A DNA stretch of 35,243 bases from Cytophagaceae bacterium. Its GTDB lineage: Bacteria > Bacteroidota > Bacteroidia > Cytophagales > Spirosomataceae. The stretch is from NCBI GenBank assembly GCA_005791165.1, contig SXXW01000022.1:1-35243 (forward strand), given 5' to 3'. Made by a program: the position numbers and the translations under genes. The stretch's first letter is position 1, and every line of letters begins with the position of its first letter. Of the stretch, positions 15,761 to 24,039 are shown piece by piece. Under the pieces are notes generated by a model. It searched no databases. It had not been told where the DNA came from and saw nothing but the letters and a program-made list of their open reading frames with translations.

Positions 15761-16807
15761 ATGAAAAAAATAATTCTATTTCTTACCTTATTGTCTATTG
15801 GAGCCACTGCTCAAAATCAATCTGTTTCATTTAAAAAGAATGATTCTGAGAAAAAAATTGATGTTTTAATTGGCGGAAAATATTTCACATCCTACTTCTA
15901 TCCGGGGGAATCCGTACTTAAAAAGGCTGTTTTGTTTCCCATCTTGTCTGCTAAAGGAACTACGATTACAAGAGGTTATCCTTTGTCGCCAAGAGCAGGT
16001 GAAAGAACAGATCATCCACACCACGTAGGAATGTGGTTAAATTATGAAGATGTGAATGGATATGATTATTGGAATAATTCTACAGCCATTGTAAAATCAT
16101 TACAGTCCCATAAAATGGGTACTATTTTTCATGATGCCATATTATCCACCAAATCAAATAAAAACACGGGTGAATTGGTCGCAACAGCCACTTGGGTGGA
16201 TGATGACGGAAAAGGTCAAAAAGTATTGAGTGAAAAAACTACGTATGTGTTTTCAGGAACAGCAGATACAAGAACAGTTGATCGTAACACCACGTTAACA
16301 GCTATCAGTGATTTAGTTGTATTTAAAGATGTTAAAGATGGGATGTTTGCGATTCGATTGGCGCGCCAATTAGAAATCCCTTCCAATAAGCCAGATGTAT
16401 TTACAGATGCAAGTGGAGTTGAAACGAAAGTTCCTGTTTTAGATAACACAGGGGTTACTGGAGATTATATTTCGAGTGAAGGAATTAAAGGTGAAGCCGT
16501 TTGGAGTACCCGTGCTACTTGGATGAATTTAACTGGTGTAATGGATAATCACCCAATCAATGTGGCTATTTTTGATCATCCTTCCAATGTGAGCTATCCT
16601 TCTTATTGGCATGCCCGTGGATATGGCTTATTTGCTGTCAATCCACTGGGAGCTAAAGTATTCAGTAATGGAAAAGATGTCCGCAATTTAACCTTGAAAA
16701 AAGGGGAATCAGTGACATTTCGTTACAGAACTTTAATTGCTGATAAAAATATGAGTAAATCTGAATTAGATCTTATGCAAAGCAATTTTGCCAAAGAGGT
16801 TAAATAA
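15761..16807 (+). CDS. secreted PmoA/DUF6807 family protein
   Basis: A 348-residue protein with a signal peptide (MKKIILFLTLLSIGATAQ). The body matches the family annotated PmoA or DUF6807 in Bacteroidota and Planctomycetota: RGYPLSPRAGERTDHPHHVGMWLNYEDVNG near residues 74-103 with a conserved His cluster, then FAIRLARQLEIP, ARATWMNLTG-like and IFDHPSNVSYPSYWHARGYGLFAVNPLG. The name comes from a supposed link to methane monooxygenase that is not supported. These proteins are often found with SusC/SusD or sugar dehydrogenase genes and their reaction is not established. Position right after SusCD suggests a role with the same substrate (inference). Confidence 0.87.
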   Translation: MKKIILFLTLLSIGATAQNQSVSFKKNDSEKKIDVLIGGKYFTSYFYPGESVLKKAVLFPILSAKGTTITRGYPLSPRAGERTDHPHHVGMWLNYEDVNGYDYWNNSTAIVKSLQSHKMGTIFHDAILSTKSNKNTGELVATATWVDDDGKGQKVLSEKTTYVFSGTADTRTVDRNTTLTAISDLVVFKDVKDGMFAIRLARQLEIPSNKPDVFTDASGVETKVPVLDNTGVTGDYISSEGIKGEAVWSTRATWMNLTGVMDNHPINVAIFDHPSNVSYPSYWHARGYGLFAVNPLGAKVFSNGKDVRNLTLKKGESVTFRYRTLIADKNMSKSELDLMQSNFAKEVK

Positions 16808-16829
16808 TTCGTTATTAGAGAAATTTGTG

Positions 16830-16837
16830 TATTTTTG
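16830..16837 (+). promoter_or_regulatory. -7 promoter element for the metallo-beta-lactamase gene
   Basis: TATTTTTG matches TAnnTTTG, 42 bases before the start codon. I see no clear -33 TTG at the expected distance. Confidence 0.45.
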
Positions 16838-16847
16838 TAACACAATC

Positions 16848-16864
16848 GGGGGCCTTAGGGCCCC
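16848..16864 (+). terminator. GC-rich hairpin between the PmoA and metallo-beta-lactamase genes
   Basis: GGGGGCC, loop TTA, GGGCCCC: six pairs with one bulged G, by far the most GC-rich stretch in the area. The tail TATTTCTTTC is only partly T-rich. It may terminate the PmoA transcript or sit in the leader of the next mRNA. Confidence 0.45.
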
Positions 16865-16879
16865 TATTTCTTTCAATTT

Positions 16880-18304
16880 ATGAAGTTACAATTTTTGGGT
16901 GCAGCTAAGCAAGTAACAGGTTCTATGTACATGCTGGAGCTTGAAGATGGATATAAAATATTAATTGACTGCGGTACCGACATGGAACGCGAAATTGATT
17001 TTGAAACACCCATAGTAAATAAATCCTTTTTTCCTTTTGATGCATCGTTAATTAACCTGGTTGTTTTAACTCATGCACATATAGATCACTCCGGTAATAT
17101 CCCGATGCTTTTTCGTGAAGGGTATGAAGGGCAGGTTTTATGTACTCCGCCAACTGCAGATTTAACGGAATTATTACTTTTTGATTCAGCTAATTTACAT
17201 TTACGAAGGTTAAAAGCAGCGCAAGGAGAAAGCAATAAGAAGCATAAGCAAATGGATCGGCTCTTACGTAAAGGGGATATGTATTTGCAAAAAGATGTTG
17301 AAAATTCCCTTGAGAATTTTGTCACTTTACAATTCAATAAAAAATTTACCATCAAACCCGGTTTAGAAATCACTTTCTTTCCAGCGGGACATTTGTTGGG
17401 CGCCGCTCATCTATACTTCTCCATTACGGAAGGCGAAGAAATTAAGACTCTTGGATTTAGTGGGGATATTGGCCGAAATAATTATCCATTGCACATTGAT
17501 CCACAAATTCTTCCTCCAGTGGATTATCTTATTTGTGAAAGTACCTACGGAAATCGGATTCATGAAGATAAAGTAAGCCCCATGGATGCTATGGAAGAAA
17601 TTATTAAGGAAACATGCATCGATAAGCCTGGTCGTTTAGTCATACCGGCTTTTTCAGTGGGCCGAACGCAAGCTGTATTGTTTACTTTAAATCGATTAAT
17701 CGAAGAACGTAATTTCCCTGCCATACGTGTATTTACAGATAGTCCGATGGGTAGAAGTAGTACCAAAATTTATGCGAAATACCTTTCTTATTTAAATCCA
17801 GAGGCCAGATCTTTTCAAAAAGAGTATGATGAGTTATTTGACTTTGATAATTTAGTTTACCTTCAATCTGAAAAAGAATCGAATGCTATTCAAAATTACC
17901 ATGAACCTTGTGTGATCATTTCATCTTCAGGAATGATTACTGGGGGCCGAGTGGAAAAGCATATCGCTGATAATATTAGTAATTCATACGCGACTATTTT
18001 ATTGATTGGTTATTCTGCAGAGGGGACTTTAGGCCGACAACTACTTTCAGGTTCTGAGACAATCAAAGTGAAGGATCGAGAATATAAAGTAAATGCTAGA
18101 ATATGTAAAATTGATGTGTTTTCGGGTCATGCAGACCAATTAGGACTATTATATTTCATAAAAAATCAACAAATTGATAAATTAAAGAAAGTGTTTTTAA
18201 CTCACGGGGAAGAAGAAAGTATGTTGGAATTTAGTCAAGAGATCCAAAAAATTGGCTTCAAAGAAGTTATTTTACCCGCTAAGAATGAAACATATCTACT
18301 TTAA
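16880..18304 (+). CDS. beta-CASP metallo-beta-lactamase-fold RNA-processing-type nuclease
   Basis: A 474-residue cytoplasmic protein of the CPSF73/Ysh1-like group (COG1236). Metal ligands are all in place: THAHIDHSG with H65, H67, D69 and H70, H172 in GHLLGAAH, D197 in SGDIGR and H443 in THGEEE. The inserted beta-CASP domain is marked by [20 protein letters not shown], the [10 protein letters not shown]...H segment and VFSGHAD (H418). Such proteins are single-strand RNA endo- or 5' exonucleases. Bacterial members of this branch are usually uncharacterised. It has its own -7 element, and accA follows after 32 bases with another. Confidence 0.93.
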   Translation: MKLQFLGAAKQVTGSMYMLELEDGYKILIDCGTDMEREIDFETPIVNKSFFPFDASLINLVVLTHAHIDHSGNIPMLFREGYEGQVLCTPPTADLTELLLFDSANLHLRRLKAAQGESNKKHKQMDRLLRKGDMYLQKDVENSLENFVTLQFNKKFTIKPGLEITFFPAGHLLGAAHLYFSITEGEEIKTLGFSGDIGRNNYPLHIDPQILPPVDYLICESTYGNRIHEDKVSPMDAMEEIIKETCIDKPGRLVIPAFSVGRTQAVLFTLNRLIEERNFPAIRVFTDSPMGRSSTKIYAKYLSYLNPEARSFQKEYDELFDFDNLVYLQSEKESNAIQNYHEPCVIISSSGMITGGRVEKHIADNISNSYATILLIGYSAEGTLGRQLLSGSETIKVKDREYKVNARICKIDVFSGHADQLGLLYFIKNQQIDKLKKVFLTHGEEESMLEFSQEIQKIGFKEVILPAKNETYLL

Positions 18305-18308
18305 TCTT

Positions 18309-18316
18309 TATTTTTG
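18309..18316 (+). promoter_or_regulatory. -7 promoter element for accA
   Basis: TATTTTTG matches TAnnTTTG, 20 bases before the accA start. A matching -33 element is not evident in the preceding coding sequence. Confidence 0.42.
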
Positions 18317-18336
18317 CTTATTGTAAAATTGGAATT

Positions 18337-19293
18337 ATGAGAACGTTGCTAGAATTTGAAAAGCCCATTGCCGAGTTGGAAGATAAGTTAATTGAAATGC
18401 GCAAATTGGCTATTGAAAACAATGTAGATGTTACAGAAACGGTAGTCTCTTTGACTGAAAAAATATTGGAACTTAAAAAGGAAACCTTTTCTAATTTAAC
18501 TCGCTGGCAACGTGTTCAATTATCTCGCCATCCTGAACGTCCATATACCTTTGATTATATTGAAAAAATTTGCTCTGAGTTTATTGAAATTCATGGAGAT
18601 AGGTCTGTAGCCGATGACAAGGCTATGGTTGGGGGTTTTGGTAATGTTGATGGTGAATTCTCGGTTATGTTTATAGGCCAACAAAAAGGTCGGAATACAA
18701 AAGATAGACAATATCGTAATTTCGGCATGCCAAATCCAGAAGGATATCGGAAAGCACTTAGGTTGATGAAAATGGCTGAAAAATTCAATAAGCCTATTGT
18801 TTGTTTAATCGATACACCAGGTGCATTTCCAGGAATTGAGGCTGAAGAAAGAGGTCAAGGTGAGGCTATTGCAAGAAACATTCGTGATATGTTTATGTTA
18901 AAAGTTCCTGTTATTTGCATAATAATAGGAGAGGGAGCCTCTGGAGGTGCTTTAGGGATTGCAGTGGGTGATCGAGTTTTAATGATGGAAAATACCTGGT
19001 ATTCCGTAATTTCACCAGAATCCTGTTCCTCAATTCTTTGGAGAAGTTGGGATTACAAAGAACAAGCCGCCGAAGCTTTGAAGTTGACAGCGGATGATAT
19101 GCTAAAAAATGGTCTCATTGACGGTATTATTTCTGAACCATTAGGTGGAGCTCATTTAGCACCTGAAATAGCTGCTGAAAATATCAAAAAGGTCATTATT
19201 TCCGAGCTCAAGGTTTTGAATGCTATGTCGAGCACGGAACGGATCAATGCAAGAATTGATAAATTCAGTAAAATGGGTGTAGTAAAAGAGTAG
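18337..19293 (+). CDS. accA: acetyl-CoA carboxylase carboxyltransferase subunit alpha
   Basis: A 318-residue protein of normal AccA length. With AccD it transfers the carboxyl group from biotin to acetyl-CoA to make malonyl-CoA, the first committed step of fatty acid synthesis. The N-terminus [18 protein letters not shown] is the family signature. The crotonase-like core contains [31 protein letters not shown] and the oxyanion-forming [17 protein letters not shown], followed by [11 protein letters not shown]. accD is not in the window. The HAD gene begins one base after the stop. Confidence 0.97.
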   Translation: MRTLLEFEKPIAELEDKLIEMRKLAIENNVDVTETVVSLTEKILELKKETFSNLTRWQRVQLSRHPERPYTFDYIEKICSEFIEIHGDRSVADDKAMVGGFGNVDGEFSVMFIGQQKGRNTKDRQYRNFGMPNPEGYRKALRLMKMAEKFNKPIVCLIDTPGAFPGIEAEERGQGEAIARNIRDMFMLKVPVICIIIGEGASGGALGIAVGDRVLMMENTWYSVISPESCSSILWRSWDYKEQAAEALKLTADDMLKNGLIDGIISEPLGGAHLAPEIAAENIKKVIISELKVLNAMSSTERINARIDKFSKMGVVKE

Positions 19294-19294
19294 T

Positions 19295-19927
19295 ATGAAA
19301 TCAAAAAAGGCTCTCCTATTTGATTTAGGTAATGTTTTATTGCCTATTGATTTATCTCTTACCTTTCAGGCTTTTAGTCAATTGTCGACTTCTTTTAATC
19401 CTACTGAAATCCAAGAAAAAATAATCAATGAGGGTTTATGGTTAGGATATGAAGCTGGTTTGTTGAATGATGATGAATTCAGAAATCTTTTAAGGGATAA
19501 ATTAGCTATGAATTGCTCTAATGAAGAATTTGATCAAGCTTTTTCTGCTTTGTTACTAGATTTTCCCTCCAATATTTATTCTTTTTTAGAAGATTTAACT
19601 TCTGATTTCGATCTATATTTATTGTCTAACACAAGTATTATTCATTCTCGAATATTTTTAAATAACCAATTAGGCCCCAATCGAGAAAATTTATTTGGAC
19701 TTTTCAAGAAAGCACATTTCTCTTATGAAATGGGATTAGTAAAACCTAATCCATTAATTTACCAACAGGTATTAAGGGAAAACAATTTAGAAGTTGGCAA
19801 AGTTATTTTTTTTGATGATAATGTTGCCAATATAGAATCTGCATCTAAATTAGGTATTGATTCTGTTTTGATAAATCCAAAAACATCTTTGTCTCAGATT
19901 TCTGCTAAAATCAATGAACTATGTTAA
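19295..19927 (+). CDS. HAD-superfamily phosphatase, YihX-like
   Basis: A 210-residue HAD hydrolase. Motif I is LLFDLGNVLLPID with nucleophile Asp10, and the second acidic residue is replaced as in the YihX group. Motif II is LLSNTS, motif III the lysine in MGLVKPNPLIYQQVL, and motif IV FFDDNVANIESASKLGI. YihX of E. coli removes phosphate from alpha-glucose-1-phosphate, so a small sugar-phosphate phosphatase is the best guess; the substrate here is unproven. The gene is one base behind accA and overlaps the acyltransferase start by seven bases, suggesting a single transcript. Confidence 0.9.
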   Translation: MKSKKALLFDLGNVLLPIDLSLTFQAFSQLSTSFNPTEIQEKIINEGLWLGYEAGLLNDDEFRNLLRDKLAMNCSNEEFDQAFSALLLDFPSNIYSFLEDLTSDFDLYLLSNTSIIHSRIFLNNQLGPNRENLFGLFKKAHFSYEMGLVKPNPLIYQQVLRENNLEVGKVIFFDDNVANIESASKLGIDSVLINPKTSLSQISAKINELC

Positions 19928-20481
19928 TATCTAGCCCCATTTTTGATTTTGTATTTAAAGTTACTGGTTGGACTTTAGAAGGTGAATATCCAGCTAATAT
20001 TAAAAAAAGCATTGTAATTGTCTCGCCTCACGCTTCTTGGGTAGATTTTCCTGTTGGCCTAGGTGCTCGCTCCATGATGAATATTCCTATCGTTTTTTGG
20101 GGTAAAAAGGAATTATTTGATGGAATTTTTGGATGGATGTTTCGTTGGCTCGGAGGTTACCCCGTTGATCGAAAGAACAAATCAAATCTAGTAGATTCCA
20201 TCGTAGATATATACGCCCAAAAAGAATCTTTTATTGCTGTACTAGCTCCTGAAGGTACTCGAAAAGATGTGCAAGAATTGCGAACTGGATTTTATTACAT
20301 CGCTATAAAAGCTAATATACCGATCATTATGATTGGGTTTGATTATGTTAATAAATCAATTAAAATTAGAGAACCTTTTTATCCTTCTAGAGATTTTGAT
20401 GTGGATAAAAAAGTTATTGCTCAATACTTCTCGACAATTCCCGGAGTTCAAAAATCTTGGATTAAAAATTATTTAGTTTGA
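19921..20481 (+). CDS. PlsC-type 1-acylglycerol-3-phosphate acyltransferase family protein
   Basis: A 186-residue protein, shorter than classical PlsC (about 240), but with both active-site blocks: HASWVD (His37 and Asp42, the HX4D motif) and APEGTR at 109-114 with the glycerophosphate-binding EGTR. Residues 73-84 (MFRWLGGYPVDR) match block II. These enzymes acylate lysophosphatidate or related acceptors at the inner membrane. Which acceptor is used is not clear, and an ornithine-lipid or other lysolipid acyltransferase is possible. It overlaps the HAD gene by seven bases and the tail of lpxB on the other strand by 13. Confidence 0.88.
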   Translation: MLISSPIFDFVFKVTGWTLEGEYPANIKKSIVIVSPHASWVDFPVGLGARSMMNIPIVFWGKKELFDGIFGWMFRWLGGYPVDRKNKSNLVDSIVDIYAQKESFIAVLAPEGTRKDVQELRTGFYYIAIKANIPIIMIGFDYVNKSIKIREPFYPSRDFDVDKKVIAQYFSTIPGVQKSWIKNYLV

Positions 20482-21563
20482 TTTTTAGCGAATAATACTA
20501 TTTTTTTCGCGGCCAATTTTGATGCCCCTGATGGACCAATTAATTCGTTTAAATTTTCGTAGTCGCTTTTCTGGTTTCTATATTCAATCGATTTTTTGTC
20601 TACTAATTTTAATAGCCAAGCCTGTATGTTTTTGCTATTGAATTCATTTTGAATGAGTTCTGGTACTGCTGGCTTGTTTAAAATTATATTTACTAAAGAT
20701 ATGTAATTTATTTTTATGACCATTTTGGCCAAATTGTAAAACAACCAATCTGTTTTGTACACTACGATTTGTGGAATATTTAATAGGGCAGTTTCCAATG
20801 TGGCCGTTCCAGATGTTACTACCGCAGCGGATGAACAGGTGAGTACATCATAGGTTTGATCATATACAACCTTTAAATCACAATTCTCATAAAGGTCTTT
20901 AAATTCAGAAACGCCTGCAATGATAAAATCTTGTTCTGGCCGCGATTTAACCAATTCTTCGAATATCGGTAAACTAGCTTTGATTTCTTGACGCCTACTG
21001 CCAGCTAATAAAGCGACGTAATCATTATTTTTGTACCTAAATTCAGGATTAGGGACAAATGTGTCAATAGCATCTTTTAGAGGATTGCCAATATAATGCG
21101 TTGAGATACCTTTTTCTTTAAACAATGGTAGTTCAAAGGGGAAAATAACATATAATTGATCCACCCATTTTTTGATAGAATTTATTCGACTTTTATTCCA
21201 AGCCCATACTTTAGGTGCAATATAAAATTGCGTGTAAAAACCGTTCTGATTGGCTATTTTTGCCGCCTTTAGATTAAATCCCCCGTAGTCAATAAAGATG
21301 ATGGTATCTGGCTGAAACTCTAGTATTTGTGCGGTAAATAGATTGAATAATTTGTTTAGCCTAAATAGGTTTTTTAAAACTCCTAAAATTCCCATGATGG
21401 CTAACTCCTGATGATGCACTAATATTTCGACGCCGGCAGATGTCATTTGATCGCCACCCCAACCAATTATTTCGGCCTTTTTGTCAATTAAATGAATTTC
21501 TTTTACGAGGTTGGAACCATGTAAATCACCTGATTTCTCACCCGCAAGAATAAAATATTTCAT
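20469..21563 (-). CDS. lpxB: lipid-A-disaccharide synthase
   Basis: A 364-residue GT19 glycosyltransferase joining UDP-2,3-diacylglucosamine and lipid X (2,3-diacylglucosamine-1-phosphate) to form the lipid A disaccharide on the inner face of the inner membrane. Family motifs: GEKSGDLHGSNLV at the start, YIAPKVWAWNKSRI, the FPFELPLFKEKGI segment, HYIGNPLKD, LAGSRRQEIKASLPI, and SGTATLETALLNIPQIVVYKT near residues 250-275. Together with hldD nearby it marks an LPS-making outer membrane. The start directly follows the stop of the QueD-family gene without a gap. Confidence 0.96.
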   Translation of the reverse strand: MKYFILAGEKSGDLHGSNLVKEIHLIDKKAEIIGWGGDQMTSAGVEILVHHQELAIMGILGVLKNLFRLNKLFNLFTAQILEFQPDTIIFIDYGGFNLKAAKIANQNGFYTQFYIAPKVWAWNKSRINSIKKWVDQLYVIFPFELPLFKEKGISTHYIGNPLKDAIDTFVPNPEFRYKNNDYVALLAGSRRQEIKASLPIFEELVKSRPEQDFIIAGVSEFKDLYENCDLKVVYDQTYDVLTCSSAAVVTSGTATLETALLNIPQIVVYKTDWLFYNLAKMVIKINYISLVNIILNKPAVPELIQNEFNSKNIQAWLLKLVDKKSIEYRNQKSDYENLNELIGPSGASKLAAKKIVLFAKNQTK

Positions 21564-21989
21564 CTATGATTCTCCGTAGTATTCTACCGAGTTTTTATTG
21601 GTTTCAATCAAATTAATTTTATGGAGACATGCATTTGTTGTAGTTCCTTCAGAAATTTTGGGTGCTAATATTTTCCAAAATTCCATGACTAAAATTTCAC
21701 AACTAGCCAATTTATTGGCCATAAAATCGACGTCTAAATTTAGGTTTTTATGATCTACTTTGTCGATAATTTCAACCTTTATTAAATCACCCAATTTTTT
21801 AAGGTCATATACAAATCCGGTTTCCGGATTTGGTTCTCCTTTTACTGTTACGATAAGTTCAAAATTATGCCCATGCCAGTTATTGTTAGCACAAGGCCCA
21901 AATACTTCTAGATTTTTTTCCTCAGTCCAGTTTGGATTGAAAAGCCGGTGTGCGGCGTTGAAATGTTCCTTTCGGATTACGTATACCAT
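21564..21989 (-). CDS. 6-pyruvoyl-tetrahydropterin synthase / QueD family protein
   Basis: A 141-residue protein of the tunnelling-fold PTPS/QueD family. Zinc ligands His14, His39 and His41 and the catalytic Cys33 are present (NAAHRLF, CANNNWHGHNF), as is the acid at the base in DHKNLN. The usual PT.E block is altered to LASCEILVMEFW, keeping only the glutamate. QueD makes 6-carboxytetrahydropterin for queuosine; the eukaryotic-like members make 6-pyruvoyl-tetrahydropterin for biopterin. The C-x5-HGH spacing is nearer to the PTPS type, so I give no gene symbol. No queC, queE or queF gene is nearby. It is co-transcribed with lpxB. Confidence 0.85.
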   Translation of the reverse strand: MVYVIRKEHFNAAHRLFNPNWTEEKNLEVFGPCANNNWHGHNFELIVTVKGEPNPETGFVYDLKKLGDLIKVEIIDKVDHKNLNLDVDFMANKLASCEILVMEFWKILAPKISEGTTTNACLHKINLIETNKNSVEYYGES

Positions 21990-22050
21990 TTGTTTTCAGT
22001 TTGTTTAAAGGACCTCTGGGAAAACAATAGCAGAATGTCCAAATATTTCA

Positions 22051-22058
22051 CAAAGGTA
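22051..22058 (-). promoter_or_regulatory. -7 promoter element for the QueD-family gene and lpxB
   Basis: On the minus strand this reads TACCTTTG, an exact TAnnTTTG match about 62 bases before the start codon. The -33 element is not obvious. Confidence 0.48.
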
Positions 22059-22081
22059 AGAAACCTAATGAAGTTATTGTG

Positions 22082-22089
22082 TAAATTTG
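22082..22089 (+). promoter_or_regulatory. -7 promoter element for hldD
   Basis: TAAATTTG matches TAnnTTTG, 19 bases before the hldD start, so the leader would be very short. A -33 TTG is not evident. Confidence 0.42.
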
Positions 22090-22108
22090 AAAATTAATCC
22101 CATTTTAT

Positions 22109-23074
22109 ATGATCATAGTTACTGGTGCCGCTGGTTTTATTGGAAGTTGTTTGATTGCAAAATTGAATGAATTGAATTTTAATTACATCATCGCCGTAGA
22201 TGACTTTTCTAATGAAGAAAAAAATAAAAATTTAATTGGCAAGAAAATTAAAGAGCGTGTGGAAAGGAATGATTTTTTCCAATGGCTTGATCAAAATAAT
22301 CGAGAAGTGGAGTTTCTTTTTCACATTGGAGCGCGAACGGATACCACAGAATTTAATAAAGAAATTTTCGATACATTAAATGTAAATTATTCAAAGCATG
22401 TTTGGGAAGCATGCGTCAAATATCAAATACCTCTTGTATATGCCTCATCTGCTGCAACTTATGGTCTAGGGGAATTAGGATACGACGATAATGAAAGTGA
22501 AATTCATTTACTAAAGCCTTTGAATCCATATGGAGATTCTAAAAATGACTTTGATAATTGGGCATTAAAACAAGAAGAAAAACCATTTTTTTGGGCTGGT
22601 CTCAAATTTTTTAATGTGTATGGCCCCAATGAATATCATAAAAGCCGAATGGCCTCTGTGATATGGCATGCATATCGACAAATTTTAGCTAATGGTTCTC
22701 TGAAACTGTTTAAATCTCATAAGCCTGAATACCAAGATGGTGAACAAATTCGTGACTTTATTTACGTCAAAGATTTAGTCGATGTGTGTATATTTCTAAT
22801 GGAGCACCGTAAAAATTCAGGCATATATAATTTGGGTACCGGTAAGGCTAGATCTTTTAATGACTTGGGTAAATCTACTTTTACAGCGCTTAATAAGCCA
22901 GTTCAGATTAATTACATTGATACTCCTTTGGACATTCGTGATAAATACCAATATTTTACGGAAGCCAATATGAAAAAGTTAATTGACATAGGATATATAA
23001 AACCCTTTTATTCGCTAGAAGAGGGAGTAAAAGACTATGTTCAAAATTACCTTGTCAAAGGTCTTTATTGGTAA
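22109..23074 (+). CDS. hldD: ADP-L-glycero-D-manno-heptose 6-epimerase
   Basis: A 321-residue extended SDR that inverts C6 of ADP-D-glycero-manno-heptose to give the donor for LPS inner-core heptose. It has the nucleotide-binding GAAGFIG at 6-12, FHIGARTDTTE at 71-81 (the HldD-specific segment), YASSAATYG, the catalytic Tyr141 with YxxxK as YGDSK, the second catalytic lysine K178 in YHKSRMASV, and DFIYVKDLVDV. Length and motifs separate it from ordinary UDP-glucose epimerases. It is flanked by divergently transcribed lpxB-side genes and convergently by a glycosyltransferase gene that it overlaps by 20 bases. Confidence 0.95.
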   Translation: MIIVTGAAGFIGSCLIAKLNELNFNYIIAVDDFSNEEKNKNLIGKKIKERVERNDFFQWLDQNNREVEFLFHIGARTDTTEFNKEIFDTLNVNYSKHVWEACVKYQIPLVYASSAATYGLGELGYDDNESEIHLLKPLNPYGDSKNDFDNWALKQEEKPFFWAGLKFFNVYGPNEYHKSRMASVIWHAYRQILANGSLKLFKSHKPEYQDGEQIRDFIYVKDLVDVCIFLMEHRKNSGIYNLGTGKARSFNDLGKSTFTALNKPVQINYIDTPLDIRDKYQYFTEANMKKLIDIGYIKPFYSLEEGVKDYVQNYLVKGLYW

Positions 23075-24035
23075 GTTTTTTTAATCCTTCTTCAAGAAAT
23101 CCTTTCCCGTAGGCTAGCAGTTGGATATTTGCTGCTATAAGTCCTAAAAATGCGATTAAAAGGTTTTTAGATTTTATCAGCGCATCTATGAAAATCAGGA
23201 TCCAATATCCAATGAGTATGCTGCTGAAAATTAGTCCAAAGTTTATGTCAATAATGTTCCAAATGATTGTATTCCAAAAGAAGATAAAGTAAGCTAAAGG
23301 TATAAAATGTACCCATTTCAGTTCCTTAGGAAAGAACCGACTAATATTAATTCGTGCCCTCCCAAAAAAATGAAGTTGATCGTAAAATTGGATAAAGGAA
23401 GTTCTTCTTTTGTGGTAAATAAATGCTTGAGGCAATAACCCTGATTTAAATCCATTTTCTATACAACGAATACTAAATTCGATGTCTTCTCCCATTCTGG
23501 TTATTTTAAATCCACCTGTTTTTTCCCATACTTCCCGAGAGATTCCCATGTTAAAACTTCTTGGATGAAATTTCCCTCCTATATTTTTACTTTTGCCTCT
23601 AATTCCACCGGTAGTAAAAAAGCTGGTCATACTAAAGCTGATAGCTTTTTGAATAGGAGTGAAGCTCTCATGTTCTTTATCGGGTCCTCCGAATAAATCT
23701 AAATGTTCCTCGTGGATTCCTTTATTTACTTCGCTTAGATAGTTCGGTTCTATCAAAGCATCAGAATCTAGGATGACAAAAAAATCTCCTTTAGCTCTTT
23801 CGAAGGCATAATTTCTGGCAAAACCTTGCCCTCCATTTTCCTTAACAAAATAGGAAATGGCTAAGTTTTGATTGAAGGTTTCAACGACAGATTTGGAGTC
23901 TATTTTTGATCCATCTTCTATAATGACAACTTCAAAATTAGGATAGTATTGTTGACTCAGGCAATTTAATAATTCACCTAACTCAATTGGCCGATTGTAA
24001 ACGGGAATAATGACTGAGAAGAAGGTGGATGCCAT
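23055..24035 (-). CDS. family 2 glycosyltransferase with C-terminal membrane segments
   Basis: A 326-residue GT2 enzyme. The GT-A domain shows FSVIIPVYNRP at the start, VVIIEDGS, NGGQGFARNYAFERAKGDFFVILDSDALI (the DSD metal-binding motif near residue 93) and GEDIEFSIRC toward the end of the domain. The last third has about two or three membrane segments (roughly 235-295), so the protein is held at the inner membrane. It likely adds a sugar to a lipid-linked or surface polysaccharide; donor and acceptor are unknown. It is the last gene of the pyrG-yidC-hemL operon, 4 bases after hemL, and its end overlaps hldD by 20 bases. Confidence 0.92.
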   Translation of the reverse strand: MASTFFSVIIPVYNRPIELGELLNCLSQQYYPNFEVVIIEDGSKIDSKSVVETFNQNLAISYFVKENGGQGFARNYAFERAKGDFFVILDSDALIEPNYLSEVNKGIHEEHLDLFGGPDKEHESFTPIQKAISFSMTSFFTTGGIRGKSKNIGGKFHPRSFNMGISREVWEKTGGFKITRMGEDIEFSIRCIENGFKSGLLPQAFIYHKRRTSFIQFYDQLHFFGRARINISRFFPKELKWVHFIPLAYFIFFWNTIIWNIIDINFGLIFSSILIGYWILIFIDALIKSKNLLIAFLGLIAANIQLLAYGKGFLEEGLKKLTNKDL

Positions 24036-24039
24036 TCGC

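Noticed and set aside
20489..20510. GCGAA/TTCGC hairpin near the acyltransferase-lpxB junction
   Set aside because: Only five pairs, a 12-nt loop and no following T tract, so not counted as a terminator.
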